Source of the DNA: CAZNXJ01 sp964577115
Lineage (GTDB): Bacteria > Planctomycetota > Planctomycetia > Pirellulales > Pirellulaceae
Length of the DNA: 64,000 nucleotides
Assembly (NCBI GenBank): GCA_964577115.1
Contig: CAZNXJ010000007.1
Location: forward strand, 1 to 64,000
Direction of reading: 5' to 3'
Shown: piece after piece, positions 14,623 to 24,800 of the stretch
How the letters are laid out: the number at the start of each line of letters is the position of its first letter
Position numbering within the stretch: the first letter of the stretch is position 1
Program-made: the position numbers and the translations under genes
The notes under the pieces: model-generated
What the model was told of the DNA's origin: nothing
Database searches by the model: none
Seen by the model: only the letters and a program-made list of their open reading frames with translations

Positions 14623-16239
14623 GTGGCGTCTGCATCAACGCATCTCGAAACTCGTCTCGAGCGGTTCTACTACACGCTGCTCGAAGTGCTCCTCATCTTT
14701 ACTTTGTTTGCGATTTTCGCCGGCCGGACGGTCCCCGACGTCGGTGAATCGCATTACATGGTCAAGGCGAAGCACTTCTGGGACCGGAGCTGGATCGAGC
14801 GCGATCTCTTTCTTCAATCGGCTGACGCCCATTACTTTTTCTACTGGATTGTTGGCGGTCTGACGCAGTGGCTGCCGCTGCCGGCAGCCACTTGGCTTGC
14901 GCGCATTGCCGCGTGGATGCTGCTGGCGTTCGGCTGGCAGCGGCTGAGCCACGCACTCGTGCCTGGCCGCCTGGTTGGCCTCCTTTCCGCTGCATGGCTA
15001 CTGGCGCTGACCCACTGGTGTTCGATGTCGGGCGAGTGGATCGTCGGAGGTATCGAAGCGAAGGCGATTTCCTACCCGTTCGTGTTTCTCGGGCTTGCCG
15101 CGCTCGCCAGAGATGACTGGCGTACGCCGTGGCTCTGGTTCGGCGTGGCCACGCTGTTTCACGTCATTGTCGGCGGTTGGTGCTTTGTCTCCGGGCTAGT
15201 GGCATGGGCCGTGACGCGGCCGCAAAGTCTTTCACCCTGGCGGCTCGTTCTGTGGATGACGGCCGGAATTGTGATCGCTCTCCCCGCCGTGCTCATCGGC
15301 CTGCGGCTCAGCGACGGAGAGTCAACCGCCGCACAAACGGCAGTGGCTCATCGAATCGTCGTCTACTTCCGGCTCGCTCACCATATGGACTTCGGATCGT
15401 TTCTGCCGCGTCAGATCGCTCTGTTCGGACTCATGACGGCCGTTTGGGCGGCGCTTGGTTACAAGCTCGCGCGTCATGATGCCAACCAGCGGAGACTGCA
15501 CGCGTTCACGTTGGGTACAGTGCTCATCGGCGCCGGAGGTTTGGTGCTGTACGTGATTGGTTGGCGGTGGCCCAACTTGGCGGCTCAGTGGCTGCGGTTC
15601 TATTGGTTCCGACCATCGGACGCGATGGTTCCCGCCGCGACAGCGCTGGCGCTGGTGGGGCTGGTCCGAGCACTCGAGCCGTCGCGTTATCTGGCGAGCC
15701 AGCGGCTGCTCGCCGCTCTGATCCTCGGGGCCACCGCCCTCGTGCTGCCCGTCGTACACCGCACGGTGATGGATCGGCGCCCGCGGAGCATCACGGTGTG
15801 GGACAACCCGGCGCGCTCGCTCGAAGCTCGTCAGCGGCGGCTCGACGAGTGGATCAACGCTTGTCGCTGGATTGCGGCGAACACACCGCGCGATGCGCTG
15901 TTCATCACGCCGTGGGCACAGCAGACATTCAAGTGGTATGCGGAGCGTGCCGAAGTCTTCAATTGGAAAGATGTCCCCCAGGATGTGCCGCATCAGATCG
16001 AATGGCGCCGGCGCTGGAAAACCCTTTATCCGCGCGAGGTATTTCTCAAGGGGCCGACGGCGATGACCGACGACGAGTTGGTTGCCGTGGCGGAGCGCTA
16101 TGGCGCCGAGTACATCGTTGTGCAGCGCTGGCGGATGCTGCGACCGCTGGGCGAACGTTTCGAGATGATTTACCCTTCGGTTAGTGAAGAAAACTCGTCG
16201 TTCGCCGTTTATCGCATACGCGCCACGGACCGGCCATGA
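14623..16239 (+). CDS. Polytopic membrane protein with soluble C-terminal domain
   Basis: A 538-residue protein with about ten hydrophobic helices between residues 18 and 390, and a soluble tail (about 400-538). The first loop is short and carries acidic residues and HYMVKAKHFWD, reminiscent of GT-C glycosyltransferase-like membrane proteins. The tail reads as a compact alpha/beta domain (DALFITPWAQQTFKWYAER). GTG is the start, with GGAG upstream. It overlaps the Nudix gene by 4 bp (ATGA). I do not know the family's function; a role in lipid-linked glycan or polymer handling is speculation. Confidence 0.65.
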   Translation: MASASTHLETRLERFYYTLLEVLLIFTLFAIFAGRTVPDVGESHYMVKAKHFWDRSWIERDLFLQSADAHYFFYWIVGGLTQWLPLPAATWLARIAAWMLLAFGWQRLSHALVPGRLVGLLSAAWLLALTHWCSMSGEWIVGGIEAKAISYPFVFLGLAALARDDWRTPWLWFGVATLFHVIVGGWCFVSGLVAWAVTRPQSLSPWRLVLWMTAGIVIALPAVLIGLRLSDGESTAAQTAVAHRIVVYFRLAHHMDFGSFLPRQIALFGLMTAVWAALGYKLARHDANQRRLHAFTLGTVLIGAGGLVLYVIGWRWPNLAAQWLRFYWFRPSDAMVPAATALALVGLVRALEPSRYLASQRLLAALILGATALVLPVVHRTVMDRRPRSITVWDNPARSLEARQRRLDEWINACRWIAANTPRDALFITPWAQQTFKWYAERAEVFNWKDVPQDVPHQIEWRRRWKTLYPREVFLKGPTAMTDDELVAVAERYGAEYIVVQRWRMLRPLGERFEMIYPSVSEENSSFAVYRIRATDRP

Positions 16240-16931
16240 ACCCTGACTCAAGCCAGCTCGTCGCTCGGCTGCGCAGCGCGCTGGCCGATGAAATGGAATC
16301 GACGCCTGTGCCGGAGGCGCCGTTGCGAGGGCCCCGGCGCGTCACGCTGGCCGGCCAGCGGCGCTGGAAGCTGATCCGGGACTTTGCATCCGAGCTGAGC
16401 TACGGGCGGCATGCCGGACCGCCCGCTCCTGATGCGCGCCTGGCCGCCGTGCTCGTGCTTCTCTACCCGAAGGAAGATGAGTGGCACGTTCTGCTGACGC
16501 TGCGTCCTACGCATCTGCCGACGCACGCCGGCCAGATCAGCTTTCCGGGCGGCGCGATGGAGCCCGGAGAAACGTTCGAGCAGTGTGCCGCTCGGGAATG
16601 GTATGAAGAGCTCGGCGAGCCCGGAGTGGCGTTCACGTTCGTCGGTCGCTTGCCACCGTTGTACGTCTTCGCCAGTAACTATGTTGTGACGCCGTGTGTC
16701 GCTGTGGCCGAGCAAAGCCCTGTTTGGTCAGCGAACCTGCACGAGGTAGCAGATGTCATTCAATTGCCTCTGCACGACCTGTGGGACGATAGCCGGTTTG
16801 GCGAGCACTACGAGCAGCGCGGGTCGCTCGTGTTTCGCGCGCCTCACATCATGTGCCACGGTTACCGCATCTGGGGAGCGACTGCCCTTGTTCTCGGCGA
16901 ACTGCTCAGCGCGCTGGGCGAAGGCTGGTAG
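16236..16931 (+). CDS. Nudix hydrolase, CoA pyrophosphatase type
   Basis: A 231-residue enzyme with a complete Nudix box from Gly106 to Gly127 (GETFEQCAAREWYEELG core) that binds metal and cleaves a diphosphate. The preceding LLTLRPTHL and AGQISFPGG segment is the UPF0035 mark of the CoA pyrophosphatase (NudL) subgroup, which hydrolyses CoA to phosphopantetheine and 3',5'-ADP. It is translationally coupled to the upstream membrane protein. Substrate is inferred from the subgroup motif. Confidence 0.85.
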   Translation: MNPDSSQLVARLRSALADEMESTPVPEAPLRGPRRVTLAGQRRWKLIRDFASELSYGRHAGPPAPDARLAAVLVLLYPKEDEWHVLLTLRPTHLPTHAGQISFPGGAMEPGETFEQCAAREWYEELGEPGVAFTFVGRLPPLYVFASNYVVTPCVAVAEQSPVWSANLHEVADVIQLPLHDLWDDSRFGEHYEQRGSLVFRAPHIMCHGYRIWGATALVLGELLSALGEGW

Positions 16932-17043
16932 CCGAAAAGAACACGCGAAAGGCGCGGGTGGTGCCTGCCCCGCTGGTAGAGTCTTCGCACTTGCGACACA
17001 ATGAGCGCTTTCGTCGGTACGAGCATCGGGGAGCGAATTGAGA

Positions 17044-18054
17044 ATGGTGCGAGCAGGCATTCTGGGCGCGACGGGTTACACGGCACTCGAGCTGATTAAA
17101 ATCCTGCTGCGCCACCCGGAGGTCCAGATTACGGCCGTGACCAGCCGCCAGGCCGGCCGCCCTCCCATTGCCTCGGTGCACCCGCAGCTCACACGGCGGC
17201 TCGACCTGCCGCTCGAAGACCTTGACGCCCAGGCGCTCGCCGAGCGCTGCGATGTCGTATTCTCCTGCCTGCCGCATAGTGCGTCGGCGTCGTCCGTGAA
17301 AGCGATCGCCGATGCCGGCGTGCGCGTAATCGACCTGAGCGCGGATTACCGGCTGCGTGATACGGCAAGCTACGAGCAGTGGTATGGCGATTCGCACCAT
17401 GACCCAGACCGCGTCGGCAAGGTGCCGTACGGGCTGCCGGAATATTTCGCCGAGGAGATCCGAAGCGCGGATGTCGTTGCGAATCCCGGTTGCTACCCGT
17501 CGAGCGCCATCCTGCCGCTCGCCCCGCTGCTCAAGATGGAGCTCATCGAGCCGGACGACCTGATTATTGACGCGAAGAGCGGCGTGTCCGGAGCCGGACG
17601 CACGCCCAAGCTCCAGACGCTCTACGCCGAATGCAACGAAAGCCTGTCGGCGTACAACATCGGCCGGCACCGGCACACGCCCGAGATCGATCAGGTGATT
17701 GAAATGATTTCGGGCCAGCACGTCGAAGTCGTATTCACTCCGCATCTGGCACCGATGGATCGCGGCATTCTGACGACATCCTACGCGCGGCCGCGCGGCC
17801 ATGCGACGGAGACATCGATCCTCGGCGCGCTGCGCGAATTCTACATGGACAAGCCGTTCATTCGGGTCGTCGATCACTTGCCGGCCACCAAGGACGTGGC
17901 GATGACCAACTACTGCGACATGACGGTGCGATCGAGCCGCGGACGCGTCGTCATCGTGAGTTGCCTGGACAACCTTGTCAAAGGCGCATCCGGTGCGGCC
18001 GTGCAGAATTTCAACGTCATGTTCGGTTTTCCGGAGACGACGGCGTTAATCTGA
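17044..18054 (+). CDS. argC: N-acetyl-gamma-glutamyl-phosphate reductase
   Basis: A 336-residue arginine-biosynthesis enzyme that reduces N-acetylglutamyl-phosphate with NADPH. The nucleotide-binding start GILGATGYTALEL and the active-site Cys150 in ANPGCYPSS are present. Length is normal for bacterial ArgC. I use the ATG at 17044; a TTG two codons earlier (17038) has slightly closer spacing to GGGGAG. argJ follows after 194 bp, forming a small arginine cluster. Confidence 0.94.
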   Translation: MVRAGILGATGYTALELIKILLRHPEVQITAVTSRQAGRPPIASVHPQLTRRLDLPLEDLDAQALAERCDVVFSCLPHSASASSVKAIADAGVRVIDLSADYRLRDTASYEQWYGDSHHDPDRVGKVPYGLPEYFAEEIRSADVVANPGCYPSSAILPLAPLLKMELIEPDDLIIDAKSGVSGAGRTPKLQTLYAECNESLSAYNIGRHRHTPEIDQVIEMISGQHVEVVFTPHLAPMDRGILTTSYARPRGHATETSILGALREFYMDKPFIRVVDHLPATKDVAMTNYCDMTVRSSRGRVVIVSCLDNLVKGASGAAVQNFNVMFGFPETTALI

Positions 18055-18248
18055 CGCCCAGCGCGAACCGTGCTGAGCGGCGGCGTGTCGGTGAAAATCG
18101 TAATCGCTAGCGAGTAACTGCGTGTGCCTGCCGCGCCACCGTGCCATGTCACCTGCCCCCGACGCGGCCACCGAGGCACCGGACGCCGATGGCGTGCTCG
18201 TCTTGCGAATGATTGATCAAAGGGTCGGCTGAACGGGAGGAGTTCGCG

Positions 18249-19439
18249 ATGGGAATGGTTCCGCAAGGGTTTCGCCTGGCGGGGGTACGCTGCGGCATTA
18301 AGAGCAAGGAAGGCGTCGAGGACCTGACGCTGATCGAGGGCGTTGAGCCGGTAGTGGCTGCCGGCGTCTATACGCAAAACCTCGTCTATGCGGCTCCGGT
18401 CGAAGTCGATCGGCAGCGTACGCCAAGCGACCGCATTCGTGCCGTCGTCGCCAACTCAGGCAATGCGAACGCCTGCACCGGCCAGAGGGGGCTCGAGGAC
18501 GCACTTGAAATGTGCCGGCTCGCGGCAGAAGCCTGCGGCGCCGCGCCCGAAGAAGTGCTCGTCATGTCGACGGGTGTCATCGGCGAATTTCTGCCGATGG
18601 ACAAGATCCGCAGCGGAATCGCATCCGCCGCTCAACGACTTAGTGCGTCGGACGACGATTTCCTCGCGGCAGCGCGGGGCATCACGACGACGGACAAGTC
18701 ACACAAGGTCGCTCATCGCGAGGTTGCTCTGTCCGGTGGCCGAGTCGCTCTGGCCGGGATGGCGAAGGGCGCGGGCATGATCGGACCGCGCATGGCCACG
18801 CTCCTCGGTGTAATCCTGACCGATGCTCGCCTGGCACCCGCCGATGCCCAGTCGGTGCTGACCACAGCCGTCGAGGAAAGTTTTAACTGTATCAGTGTCG
18901 AGGGGCACATGAGCACCAACGACACGGTCCTTCTACTGGCAAGCGGTGCTTCCGGTACCCCTGCCCTCTCGGGCCGCGACCTGGAGACGTTTCGCGATGA
19001 GCTAACGCGGCTATGCATCGAGCTGGCCAAGATGATCCCGGACGATGGCGAGGGCGCGTCGCACTTGATCACGCTCGAAATCCGCGGCTGTAAGACACGC
19101 GAGGACGCGCGACAAATCGCGAAGACCATCGCCGCCAGCCCACTCGTCAAATGCGCGATCACCGGCGGCGGCCCCTACTGGGGGCGCATACTCTCAGCCG
19201 CCGGCTATGCCGGCGTGGCGTTCGATCCGCAGCGCATCGCGCTGTCGATCAATGGCACCGAACTCGTGCGCGACGGTCAACCCACGGCGTTCGATGCGGA
19301 TGCGGTAAGCCGCTCGATCCAGGATAACCGCGAGACGCAGGTGACGCTGAAGTTCGCCGAGGGCGATGCCGCCGTAACGTTCTGGACCAGCGACTTAACG
19401 GTCGAGTACGTGCGTTTCAACGCGGACTACAAGACGTAA
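18249..19439 (+). CDS. argJ: Glutamate N-acetyltransferase / ornithine acetyltransferase
   Basis: A 396-residue self-cleaving enzyme that transfers acetyl from N-acetylornithine to glutamate, and possibly from acetyl-CoA. The autoproteolysis site is clear: KGAGMIGPRMAT at 173-184, with Thr184 becoming the new N-terminal nucleophile. The oxyanion residues lie in STGVIGEFLP (107-116). GGGAGGAG before the ATG at 18249 fixes the start. The ArgJ cycle makes a separate N-acetylglutamate deacetylase unnecessary. It converges with the GT2 gene downstream. Confidence 0.95.
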   Translation: MGMVPQGFRLAGVRCGIKSKEGVEDLTLIEGVEPVVAAGVYTQNLVYAAPVEVDRQRTPSDRIRAVVANSGNANACTGQRGLEDALEMCRLAAEACGAAPEEVLVMSTGVIGEFLPMDKIRSGIASAAQRLSASDDDFLAAARGITTTDKSHKVAHREVALSGGRVALAGMAKGAGMIGPRMATLLGVILTDARLAPADAQSVLTTAVEESFNCISVEGHMSTNDTVLLLASGASGTPALSGRDLETFRDELTRLCIELAKMIPDDGEGASHLITLEIRGCKTREDARQIAKTIAASPLVKCAITGGGPYWGRILSAAGYAGVAFDPQRIALSINGTELVRDGQPTAFDADAVSRSIQDNRETQVTLKFAEGDAAVTFWTSDLTVEYVRFNADYKT

Positions 19440-19486
19440 GCTTGCCAGCGCGCAAACGCACGTACTGTTTCGGTTCGTCATGGCAA

Positions 19487-20611
19487 TTAGCCGGCGACGA
19501 CTTCGCGGCTCCGCTGGAGGCGTTCGAGCTGCCCGCGGAGCCGCGGAGCGAACGGGTGATCGTGCGCGGCTTGTTCGAGTACTCGGCACGCCTCCTCGCT
19601 GCGGTGCTGAAGCCGGAGGCTCAGCGCGTAGCACTCGGCAGCCAGCGCATGCACGTGCTCCATATGCCACACCTCGGGCTGAATTTGCCCGAACCGGTAC
19701 GCCGTCTCGTACGCGCGGAGCGACAACCGCCACTGGCCGCTTGCTTGCAGGTAGCCGCCCAGAGCGCAGAGCAACTGCATGTCGAGCGGAAAATATTCGA
19801 GCGCTTTCAGCACGAGCTCCATGTTTTGATCGTCGCCTTGCGGCGCTGACTCTTCGACCGTCAGCAGCCCATACCAGGCCTCGAGCAAGTCCGCGCTGCC
19901 GCGCGGGCTGAGATCGGCCGCCTGGCGATAGAAGGAGCGGGCCTGTTCGAATTCGCCGAGCGTCAGGAAGGCTTCGCCGAGACAGTTCAAAAGCCGGGGC
20001 TTCGGGCCTCCGTCGCGCATCTCGAGGTCCGCCAGTTCGATGTTGCGGCGCGCCCGCCGCTGCTTCGCTTCCGCGTCGTGCTCCGTGGCGTCGCGAAGAA
20101 TACGGAACGGCAGTCCCTCCACTTTGATGCCCGTCGTCTGGAGCGATTCATCGAGCGATTCGCGTACGCGGCCCCGATACCATAGACCAGGGCGGACAGG
20201 AACGAGCCGCAAGCGAGCGATCTGTTCGCCGGCGACGGCGCCGGGCGCCGGCGGCCGTTTGACGACCATCAGGTACGCGGTCTTGTCGGCGGGAGTCTGC
20301 CGCACGTGCGCTTGCAACTGCTGCTGGTCCTCGGCCGACATCGTTTCTCCGGCGTCCAACCACAGCACCCAATCGCCCTGAACATGCCGCAGGCATTCGT
20401 TGCGAGCGACCGAGAAACTGTCGCACCACGGCTGCTGAACGACGCGGCAGCGGTACTTCAGAGCCGCAGCGCGAGAACTGTCGCGGTCGCCCGTATCGCA
20501 AATCACGATGTCATCGACCAGCCCGTGCACTGACTCGAGGGTTCGTTCGAGCCCCGCCGCATCGTTTGCCACAATCATGGCCAGGCTCAGACGAGGGTGT
20601 GCAGCAGTCAT
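19487..20611 (-). CDS. GT2-family glycosyltransferase with TPR repeats
   Basis: A 374-residue protein. Residues 7-180 are a family 2 glycosyltransferase A-fold: SLAMIVANDA start, VDDIVICDTG, the FSVARNECL motif and the WLDAGE acidic motif at 84-89. Residues about 200-365 are TPR repeats (LNCLGEAFLTLGEFEQARSFYRQA is the clearest region, quoted as short units). This layout resembles SunS-like and other protein- or peptide-glycosylating GT2-TPR proteins. GGGAG precedes the ATG. There is no signal peptide or membrane segment, so it acts in the cytoplasm. The acceptor is unknown. Confidence 0.8.
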   Translation of the reverse strand: MTAAHPRLSLAMIVANDAAGLERTLESVHGLVDDIVICDTGDRDSSRAAALKYRCRVVQQPWCDSFSVARNECLRHVQGDWVLWLDAGETMSAEDQQQLQAHVRQTPADKTAYLMVVKRPPAPGAVAGEQIARLRLVPVRPGLWYRGRVRESLDESLQTTGIKVEGLPFRILRDATEHDAEAKQRRARRNIELADLEMRDGGPKPRLLNCLGEAFLTLGEFEQARSFYRQAADLSPRGSADLLEAWYGLLTVEESAPQGDDQNMELVLKALEYFPLDMQLLCALGGYLQASGQWRLSLRAYETAYRFGQIQPEVWHMEHVHALAAECYALSLRLQHRSEEACRVLEQAAHDHPFAPRLRGQLERLQRSREVVAG

Positions 20612-20775
20612 ATCGGAACTCCCTTCCGTAGAGGTTGTGTTTGCGGGCCGGGGAGTCTAGCGATTCACCACGCGCCTGGCCAGTGAAGTTTTGGTCCGGC
20701 CGGCGTGGCCCGCAGGGGCCTTGGCCCCCCGCGCCGAGACGGTTTGCTCGGCGGCACAGCAATGCCCAAAGAATA

Positions 20776-20810
20776 CGGCCGAGATCGGCGATCCTCGCCG
20801 ATCTCGGCCG
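20776..20810. repeat. Perfect 16-bp inverted repeat
   Basis: Arms at 20776-20791 and 20795-20810 are exact complements (CGGCCGAGATCGGCGA and its reverse) around TCC. The arm itself is partly palindromic. There is no U-tract on either side, so it is not a standard intrinsic terminator. It may be a regulator site or a structured RNA in a divergent leader. Confidence 0.65.
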
Positions 20811-21093
20811 AAACACGGGGGTGAGAAAGCCTTGATGAAGCAGGTCGGCACGTCCAGGTCACTTGCTTTCGTCCGACCCAACTACACCCTACCTTCACCC
20901 GCTTCGAAAGCCAAACACCCGCATGAGCCAATCTTCCTCAATTGCGCAAATTCTCGCGCCAGAGGTTAACTTGTGCCGATTAATCCGGCGGAATGCCGCA
21001 TGCGGTGAGGGGCCATTTTCCCAGCAAGCGCCGACCGTGTTTCCCGCCTCCCGCCGGTTCGCCCAATCCCGCGGCTCCCCCGTTCTCGTTCCC

Positions 21094-21123
21094 TTGACAA
21101 CTCGCCAGTGGTCGCCTGACAAT
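21094..21123 (+). promoter_or_regulatory. Candidate sigma-70 promoter upstream of acidic protein/ileS
   Basis: A perfect TTGACA (21094-21099) is followed after 18 bp by GACAAT (21118-21123). This would give a leader of about 300 bases before the acidic-protein gene. The -10 match is only moderate. Confidence 0.3.
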
Positions 21124-21435
21124 TCGTGACTTGCGCGCCCTGCTCGACCACGTCGTGCAGGGTCGCGGGGGCCGACGTTGGATGCGGTTCGGCACGACGA
21201 GGAGCCGTTGGTTGCAAGCGCCGACCGCTCGCCAGCCGGCTCGGCCACGGACCCCTGCTGACGCCGAGTGGCCGCCGGCACCGCCCTGCCGAGTTCTGGT
21301 CGGCGGGCAAACCTGGGTTGCCGAATGAGCGCGCTGGCCGCTGCCGTGGCGCGACGGCTCTCCCTGCTGAGTGAACGCGTGTCCGTCAGGGACCACGATC
21401 GAATACATTGACGTCCATACATAAGGGTTTCTCGC

Positions 21436-21795
21436 ATGTTACAACCATCCCACGAAAACGTTCTGCCGGAAGAAGAAAACTCCTGGCAGGATCCGGCACT
21501 CGACGACGAGGAAGGCGACTATCTGCCGATCGACCCGCAGTTGCTCGTCGCCTCGACCGATGACGACGACTTTGATGACTTTGACGAGGAAGACTTCGAC
21601 GACGACTTCGACGACGATTTCGAAGAGGAGCTGGAAGACGACTTCGAGGACATCGAAGACGACCTGCTCGACGAGGAAGAAGAAGTCGAAGACGACTCGT
21701 TTGACGATGGTGACTTCGGTGGTGAAGATTTCGAAGACGGAGATGATAGTCCCGTGGCGGCCGACGACGAGGACGATGCGGATTTCGACGAATAA
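21436..21795 (+). CDS. Extremely acidic hypothetical protein
   Basis: A 119-residue protein in which more than half the residues are Asp or Glu (about 63). The region 42-110 is almost only D/E punctuated by Phe in DDF/DDD repeats, followed by a Gly/Asp tail. No Cys or fold is apparent; it should be disordered and strongly anionic. It sits 56 bp upstream of ileS and may share its transcript. Acidic tails of this kind bind basic proteins, ribosomal components or metal ions, but no function is known. Its repetitive GAC/GAT/TTC coding makes replication slippage likely. Confidence 0.65.
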   Translation: MLQPSHENVLPEEENSWQDPALDDEEGDYLPIDPQLLVASTDDDDFDDFDEEDFDDDFDDDFEEELEDDFEDIEDDLLDEEEEVEDDSFDDGDFGGEDFEDGDDSPVAADDEDDADFDE

Positions 21796-21851
21796 TCTTT
21801 CGACGAATAATCCGCGGCTGCCACGCAATTCGGAAGGACGCTAGCCGACTG

Positions 21852-24800
21852 ATGTTCCAGCCCGTATCCAACAGCCCCCAGTTTCCGCGACTCGAAGAAG
21901 AGATCCTTGAATTTTGGCGCGAGCGCCGCATTTACGAGCAATCGCTTGAGCAGCGGCGCGAGGCACCGCGGTTCGTCTTTTACGAAGGACCGCCGACGGC
22001 CAATGGCATGCCGCATCCCGGGCATTGCCTGACGCGAGCGATCAAGGATCTCTTCCCGCGCTACCGCACGATGCGCGGATACTTTTGCGAGCGGAAAGCG
22101 GGCTGGGACACGCACGGCCTTCCCGTCGAGGTGGAGGTCTGCAAGGAGCTTGGCATCCACGCCAAGGAGGAAATCGAGGCGTACGGCGTCGAGCCGTTCA
22201 TCCACAAGTGCCAGCAAAGCGTCTGGCGCTATATGAAGGAGTGGGAACGGCTGACCGAACGGCTCGGGTTTTGGATCCACCTGGACGATGCGTATGTGAC
22301 ATATCATCAGAGCTACGTCGAAAGCGTCTGGTGGTCGCTGAAAAACCTGTTTGAACGCGGCTTGCTGTACCAGGGTCACAAGATCGTCTGGTGGTGGGCG
22401 CAAGGCGGTACGGCCCTGAGCTCGGGGGAAGTCGGCCAGGGCTACCGGCAAGTGGCCGACCCAAGCGTCTATGTGCGGTTTCCGCTCGTCGACGACCCCA
22501 ACACGTCGCTGCTTGTCTGGACCACCACACCGTGGACGCTGCCGAGCAACCAGTTTGCCGCGGTGCATCCCGAGCTGACGTACGCCATCGTCAGCGATCC
22601 GGAAAACGGGCAGAAACTAATCCTCGCCGAGGCTCTCGTCGGCCCCATCAGCGCCAAGGTCAAGCGCGAGCTGTCCGTTGTCGAGACGCTGTCCGGCCGT
22701 GAACTGCTCGGCCGACGCTACACGCCGCCGTTTCCGTACTACTATGCGAAGGCCGGCGAGCGGCAAGGGCGGCTGCGCGAGGGCGGTTCGCAGCACATCG
22801 CCTGGCGCGTCGTGGCCGCGGACTTCGTCACCGTGGATAGCGGTACCGGTGTGGTGCACCAGGCGCCGGCGTTCGGCGAAATCGACTACGACGTGCTGCT
22901 CGCAGAACAGGCGCGCTTCGAGCCAGGTGAGGGACCGGAGCTGATCTGTGCGGTAGCGCCAGACGGCAAGTTCACCGAAGAAGCGCCCGATTACCAAGGC
23001 CGGTGGGTGAAAGACGCGGATAAGGATATTTCGCGCGACCTGCGGCAGCGCGGGTTGTTGTTTCATCTCGAGCAGTACCTGCACGAATATCCGTTTTGCT
23101 GGCGGGCCGAGGAGGATCCGCTCATTCAGTATCCGCGCCGGAGCTGGTTCATTCGCACGACCCAGTTCCGCGATCGAATGCTGGAAAACAACCGGCAGAT
23201 CAACTGGCTACCCGAGCACATTCGGGACGGGCGGTTTGGCAATTTCCTCGAGAGCAACGTCGATTGGGCGCTGTCACGCGAGCGATTCTGGGGGACGCCA
23301 CTGCCGATCTGGGTCTGCCAGGAAACTGGCAAGATGGAAGCGGTCGGCAGCTATGACGAGCTGCTTAAGAAGCCCGGTGTGCGTGGCACCGAGGTATGGG
23401 AGCAAGCTCGGGAAAAATTCCCCGACCTGCCCGAAGACCTGAAGATCCACAAACCCTACATCGACGCCATCACGTACGACTCGCCGTTCGCGCCTGGTGC
23501 GCGCATGCAGCGCGTGCCCGATGTGATCGACTGCTGGTACGACTCCGGCGCGATGCCGTTCGCGCAGTGGGGCTATCCGCATCAGGGCCGCGACCAATTC
23601 GAAAGCCAATTCCCGGCCGATTTCATCAGCGAGGCGATCGACCAGACGCGAGGCTGGTTCTACAGCCAGCTCGCAATCAGCACGCTGTTGTTCGGGGATT
23701 CGGAATCTACCGGTCCCGAGACACCGGCGCATGCTTTCCCGCACCCGTTCCGCAACTGCATCGTGCTCGGCCTGATGCTCGGCGAAGACGGGCAGAAGAT
23801 GTCGAAGAGCAAGCGGAATTATCGCGAACCTCAGGAGATCTTCGACCGGTACGGCGCTGACGCGCTGCGGTGGTACTTCTTCGCCAACCAGCCGCCGTGG
23901 ACGTCGATCCGATATAAAGAGCAGGCGATCAAGGACAGCATCCCGGAATTCCTGCTGCGCCTGTGGAACGTTTACAGCTTCTTCGTGATCTACGCAAACC
24001 TCGATGGGTTCGATCCGACCGAGCGACTGACGGGGGACGTGGGCGAGCTGACTCGCAGTACGCTCGCTCGCGGAAGCGGCTATCGCCCCGTCGCCGAGCG
24101 TTCTGAGCTCGACCGCTGGCTGCTCGGCGAACTCGCGCGCACGGTGCGCGAGGTCACGGATCACATGGATGCGTACGATAATTATCCAGCTTGCCGAGCG
24201 ATCACGGAGTTTGTGGATGCGCTCAGCAACTGGTATGTGCGGCGGAGCCGAGCGCGTTTCTGGAGCGACGACAAGCAGGCCGTCGACAAATTAGACGCCT
24301 ACTGGACGCTCTACGAATGCCTGCTGACGCTCTCGAAGACCATCGCCCCGTTCACGCCCTTCCTGGCGGAGGCCATGTGGCGGAATCTGGCGGGGTCGTT
24401 TGGGTCGCGAGCCACCGATAGCGTCCACCTGTGCCAATTCCCTGAACCTCATCAAGAGGACGAGGACCCGACGCTGTCCGAGCGGATGCACCTGCTGCGG
24501 ACGCTGGCTTCACTGGGTCGCAACGCGCGGATGGGGGCCAAGCTGAAGGTTCGCCAGCCACTCGCCCGCGTCGAAGTAGTGCTCGCCGATACGCGCCACC
24601 AGGCGTGGCTCGAAACCCATGACGAGCTGCTGAAGGAAGAGCTGAATGTCCACGCGATCGAGTACACGCAGCACGCGCAATACATCGAATACGTGGTGCA
24701 GCCCAACTTCAAGCGACTTGGCCCGCGGCTGGGCAAGGCCATGCCCGCCGTCAAGCAGACTCTCAGCCAGGCCGACGGCGCCCAGTTGCTCGCCGAACTG

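Larger units (their letters stand above)
20612..21435. other. 824-bp intergenic region
   Basis: No convincing gene on either strand; the open frames here lack codon character and ribosome-binding sites. It contains a perfect 16-bp hairpin (20776-20810) and a candidate promoter (21094-21123). It separates the leftward GT2 gene from the rightward acidic-protein/ileS unit, so divergent promoters are expected. Confidence 0.6.

Noticed and set aside
16906..17877. 323-residue minus-strand open frame
   Set aside because: It is antisense to argC, which has its active-site motif and normal length.
20612..21435. T-box or other riboswitch upstream of ileS
   Set aside because: I could not find a T-box sequence, specifier stem or antiterminator; the strong hairpin has no U-tract and lies over 600 bp from the acidic-protein gene.
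20895..21437. 180-residue minus-strand open frame in the intergenic region
   Set aside because: Arg/Ser-rich random-like translation, no start context and no domain; it competes with shadow frames in the other phases.
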